From positions 248,001-312,000 of the forward strand of contig NZ_JAEUZA010000002.1 in assembly GCF_016798245.1 (NCBI RefSeq): a stretch of DNA of 64,000 nucleotides, read 5' to 3'. Position numbers and translations under genes: made by a program. Each line of letters starts with the position of its first letter. Position 1 is the first letter of the stretch. The stretch is from Alkalicoccobacillus gibsonii (lineage in GTDB: Bacteria > Bacillota > Bacilli > Bacillales > Bacillaceae_D). This document shows positions 61,059 through 64,000 of this stretch, in pieces. The notes below the pieces were generated by a model. It ran no database searches and was not told the origin of the DNA. It worked only from the letters and a program-made list of their open reading frames with translations.

Positions 61059-63119
61059 ATGGTAAAAAACCTTTGGAATCAACAAGAAGCAGAACAAAAA
61101 GAAGGGTTAGATGAACTGGTTTATCGCTCTAACCTGATCGGTTCAGACCGTGCAGTTTGTAATTGGGGTGGTGGGAACACGTCGATGAAAACAACAGAGA
61201 TTGATTTTCGTGGGCGGGTAGTAGATGTGATGTGGGTGAAAGGAAGCGGATCCGATCTAGCAACGATGGGTGCGCAAAATTTTACGGGGTTGCGCCTAGA
61301 TGACATTCACCCTTTATTTGAAAAAGATGAAATGCCAGATGCTGAAATGGTTTCTTACCTGGAAAACTGCATGCTAAGTCAAAAGCATCCGCGTGCATCA
61401 ATCGAAACGTTGCTACATGCATTCCTTCCGTTTAAACATGTTGATCACACACATCCTGATGCGATCATCAGCTTATGCTGCGCAGATAATGGTCAGGAGA
61501 TTGCAAAAGAAATTTACGGAGACCGCTTTGTGTGGGTTCCTTATATTCGCCCTGGATTCACGCTATCTAAAATGATTGCAGAGGGTGTGAAAAACAATCC
61601 AAACGCAGAGCTTGTTCTCATGGAGAAGCACGGTCTGGTTGTTTGGGGGGACACGGCAAAAGAGAGCTATGATCGAACCATTTCTGCCATTAACGAAGCA
61701 GAAGCATATATTCAGTCTAAGCAGGATACTCCATTTGGAGGGGAAAAGGTTCGTTCTCTAACTGATGCGGAGCGCAAGGATTTATTATCAGCTGTCATGC
61801 CGGTCATCCGTGGACAGGTGAGTCAGCAAGAGAAGGCGCTTCTTACGTATGATGACGGTGAGAACATACTTGAGTTTGTAAACAGCCATGATGCTAAGGA
61901 ATTATCCCAAGTAGGTGCGGCTTGCCCTGACCACTTGGTTCATACAAAGCGTGTTCCTCTCTTTATTAGCTGGGAGCCAGATGCTAATGATATAGATGGG
62001 TTGGCAGAAAAGCTTATGGAAGGTATCAAATCCTATAAAGAAGAGTACCAAGCTTATTTTGAAACAAACCAGTCAGAAGGCGACATCATGTTTGATTCAT
62101 CTCCGCGTGTCATTTTAATTCCTGGTATTGGAATGGTGAACACAGGGAAGAGCCTTGCAAACGCAAAGGTAAGTGGAGCCCTTTATACACGTGCAATCTC
62201 CGTTATGAAAGGAACAACAGCACTTGGTCAATTTGTATCATTAAATGAAGCGGAATCTTTCGGAATCGAGTACTGGCCACTTGAGTTGTATAAGCTATCT
62301 CTTGCACCAGCCGAGGCTGAATTCTCGCGTAAGGTTGCCTTTGTAACAGGTGGAGCAGGTGGGATCGGAAGTGAAACATGCCGTCAGTACGTCAGTCAGG
62401 GTGCACATGTAGTCATTGCTGATTTAAACCTGGAAGGGGCACAAAAGGTTGCTACTGAGATCAATGAAGAATACGGCGAGGGGAGAGCGCTTGCCATTAA
62501 GATGGATGTAACAGATGAGGCAGCTATTGTATCTGCTTTTGCTGAGGTTGCCCGCACATATGGTGGACTAGATATGCTTGTTAATAATGCAGGCCTTGCG
62601 ACATCGAGTCCATTTGATGAAACAAGCTTAAAGGAATGGAATTTGAATATGAATGTGCTTGGAACAGGTTATTTCCTCGTTTCTCGTGAAGCCTTTAAGC
62701 TTATGAAGAAGCAATCCATCGGAGGAAGCATGGTCTTTATCGGATCGAAAAATTCGGTATATGCAGGGAAAAATGTGTCTGCGTACAGCTCGGTAAAAGC
62801 GCTTGAAGCTCACTTAGCTCGCACGATTGCTGCAGAGGGTGGAGATTTTGGAATCCGTGTGAATACGGTATTGCCAGACGCAGTCTTACAAGGTTCAGCG
62901 ATTTGGGGATCAGCATGGCGTGAGGAACGTGCCGCAGCATACGGCATTAAACCGGAAGAGCTTGAAGATCATTATAAGAAACGCACAACACTTGGTGTAA
63001 TGATTCTTCCAAAGGATATCGCGGATGCCATTCTGTTTTTATCTTCGTCCAAATCAGAAAAAACAACAGGCTGCATGATTACAGTAGATGGTGGAGTCCC
63101 TGCAGCATTTACAAGGTAA
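61059..63119 (+). CDS. rhaEW: bifunctional rhamnulose-1-phosphate aldolase / lactaldehyde dehydrogenase
   Basis: A 686-residue fusion. Residues about 1-400 are a class II aldolase (VDHTHPDAIISLCC metal histidines, VLMEKHGLVVWGD), and about 425-686 a short-chain dehydrogenase (FVTGGAGGIGSETC, NNAGLATSS, YSSVKALEAH, ITVDGGVPAAF). It splits rhamnulose-1-phosphate to DHAP and L-lactaldehyde and oxidises the latter. The same fusion is known in B. subtilis (YuxG/RhaEW). No rhaM mutarotase gene follows. ATG 61059 is 29 bases after rhaA; its site is weak (AAAAGGACTGAG). Confidence 0.93.
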   Translation: MVKNLWNQQEAEQKEGLDELVYRSNLIGSDRAVCNWGGGNTSMKTTEIDFRGRVVDVMWVKGSGSDLATMGAQNFTGLRLDDIHPLFEKDEMPDAEMVSYLENCMLSQKHPRASIETLLHAFLPFKHVDHTHPDAIISLCCADNGQEIAKEIYGDRFVWVPYIRPGFTLSKMIAEGVKNNPNAELVLMEKHGLVVWGDTAKESYDRTISAINEAEAYIQSKQDTPFGGEKVRSLTDAERKDLLSAVMPVIRGQVSQQEKALLTYDDGENILEFVNSHDAKELSQVGAACPDHLVHTKRVPLFISWEPDANDIDGLAEKLMEGIKSYKEEYQAYFETNQSEGDIMFDSSPRVILIPGIGMVNTGKSLANAKVSGALYTRAISVMKGTTALGQFVSLNEAESFGIEYWPLELYKLSLAPAEAEFSRKVAFVTGGAGGIGSETCRQYVSQGAHVVIADLNLEGAQKVATEINEEYGEGRALAIKMDVTDEAAIVSAFAEVARTYGGLDMLVNNAGLATSSPFDETSLKEWNLNMNVLGTGYFLVSREAFKLMKKQSIGGSMVFIGSKNSVYAGKNVSAYSSVKALEAHLARTIAAEGGDFGIRVNTVLPDAVLQGSAIWGSAWREERAAAYGIKPEELEDHYKKRTTLGVMILPKDIADAILFLSSSKSEKTTGCMITVDGGVPAAFTR

Positions 63120-63123
63120 TAAA

Positions 63124-63400
63124 AAAGAGTCTGAGATAAAACTAAAAATCAATAAGAAAATGGCGAATGATTCTACGATCGAATCATTCGCCATTCGTGT
63201 TTTCGGGTTTTTTGTAAGACGAGCGGAAGGAGAACCCGACACTCCTGCGGAAAAACACGTGTCTGAAGACTCAGCAGTGGTGGTCTTCCACGGATGAGGC
63301 TGAAGCCGTGTCCGCGGAAAGGGAGGGATTCTCCTGTAGCGGATATCATGCTCTGTTCGTGTTTTACTATCTATTTTAATGTTTTGTCCCACAGTCACTT
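63124..63400. repeat. Bacillaceae-type structured intergenic repeat, copy 2
   Basis: The inner hairpin pairs 63159-63173 perfectly with 63181-63195 (15 bp, 7-base loop). Shared blocks with copy 1 at 5529 follow in the same order and orientation. A GAAGAC/GTCTTC stem in the middle replaces the one of copy 1. The ends GAGTCTGAGATAAAA and TTTTGTCCCACAGTC are roughly inverted. It sits between convergent rhaEW and the oxidoreductase gene, where no ordinary terminator is seen, so it may end their transcripts. Confidence 0.8.
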
Positions 63401-63403
63401 ATC

Positions 63404-64000
63404 TTATGACAAAGAAGAAACCAGTTGTTTTAATGCTTCCTCAATGGGTGTTACAGGACGACCTAGAACTGCTTCAAAGTCACTTGTTTCTGTAGCTAGA
63501 CTGCCTACGCGAATGCTTTCTTGTATGCCAACAACAATCGGAATCGCAAAGTCAGGCACACCAGCTTGTTTCATTGCTTCTGCATACTCTTCATCGCTAA
63601 CCTGCTTAACGGTGATGTTTTTTCCAGTCACAGACTCTAAGTGCCCAACAAGTTCTTCCTGCGTATAAAGGGGACCAGAAAGCTCATATGTTGTAAACTC
63701 GTGCCCATCTTCCGTTAATACACGTGCAGCGGCCTCTGCATAATCTTGTTGCAGTGCCCAGCCAACTTTACCTGAACCAGCTGAAGTGATCCATGGTGCA
63801 CCTTGGAGCGCGGCTTTTATGCTGTCCGCTTCATTTTCTAAATACCAGTTGTTACGTAAGAAGGAATACGGAATTCCCGTTTCTTTAATTGCTTGTTCAG
63901 TCGCAACATGTGGCGGTGCCATCAAATTTTGACTGTCGGTTGCATCCGCTAAGCTTGTGTAAGCGATAAACGAAACACCAGCTTGTTTAGCAGCCTCAAC
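63404..64000 (-). CDS. NmrA-like NAD(P)-binding oxidoreductase (partial)
   Basis: The frame is open from the window edge: the 5' part is beyond 64000. The visible 198 residues (AKQAGVSFIAYTSLADATD, then TEQAIKETGIPYSFLRNNWYLEN, ending VTPIEEALKQLV) match the atypical SDR / NmrA group of the QorB type, NAD(P)H:quinone reductases. Starts at 63925 or 63922 are internal. The N-terminal nucleotide-binding motif is not visible. Confidence 0.85.
   Translation of the reverse strand, partial: VEAAKQAGVSFIAYTSLADATDSQNLMAPPHVATEQAIKETGIPYSFLRNNWYLENEADSIKAALQGAPWITSAGSGKVGWALQQDYAEAAARVLTEDGHEFTTYELSGPLYTQEELVGHLESVTGKNITVKQVSDEEYAEAMKQAGVPDFAIPIVVGIQESIRVGSLATETSDFEAVLGRPVTPIEEALKQLVSSLS

Overview
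The window looks like a chromosomal segment of a Firmicute of the family Bacillaceae. Its Shine-Dalgarno sites are strong (AGGAGG-type), GTG and TTG starts are frequent, intrinsic terminators have long T-tracts, Fur-box, CcpA-like and sigmaB-like sites occur, and several gene groups match Bacillus subtilis (ytcD-ytbD-ytbE, the yxe operon, an yxeA-family gene, rhaBA plus the aldolase-dehydrogenase fusion). An NhaC-type antiporter and an SLC6-type sodium symporter would suit an alkaliphilic or salt-tolerant relative, but that is inference. I see no rRNA, tRNA, phage, transposase or CRISPR locus.

Layout. 1-555: end of an upstream gene, a terminator and a ~390-bp tandem array. 556-9269: small stress and housekeeping genes, including an HxlR regulator with a divergent FMN reductase, an antiporter, and an ABC-F ribosome-protection-type protein behind an attenuator-like leader. 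9483-16187: lone eutH, a UbiD decarboxylase, an amino acid permease, a LysE exporter and HtpX. 16478-24892: a seven-gene operon for reductive pyrimidine degradation (PreT, PreA, dihydropyrimidinase, NCS1 permease, an unknown 80-residue protein, an M20 carbamoyl hydrolase and a class III aminotransferase). 25319-36133: an ABC exporter, a ComEC-like hydrolase with DUF3006, transporters, a cysteine-dioxygenase-like protein, a siderophore-binding lipoprotein with a Fur box, and an M48 protease fused to ankyrin repeats. 36295-42455: ytbD/ytbE, a PadR-controlled membrane module, an HIBYL-CoA hydrolase-like enzyme and an AEC carrier. 44247-49759 (minus strand): a yxeKLMNO-Q-like operon for S-succinylated cysteine-type compounds, lacking yxeP. 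50056-55048: mixed oxidoreductases and membrane proteins. 55274-63119: a solute-binding lipoprotein and the L-rhamnose locus (AraC-type regulator, rhaB, rhaA, rhaEW). 63404-64000: a cut NmrA-like oxidoreductase.

The most unusual signal is a set of three intergenic arrays (141-511, 24959-25183, 42521-42714). They share no sequence with each other, yet each repeats a short core word every 20 or 21 bp, averaging 20.4-20.6 bp, with strict 20/21 alternation (a 41-bp dimer) in two of them. Each sits directly behind an intrinsic terminator whose T-tract runs into a G-rich stretch. Two copies of a ~260-280-bp structured intergenic repeat (5529-5787 and 63124-63400) are also present. Two short genes (55 and 48 codons) with good ribosome binding sites lie in gaps at 12855 and 52115.
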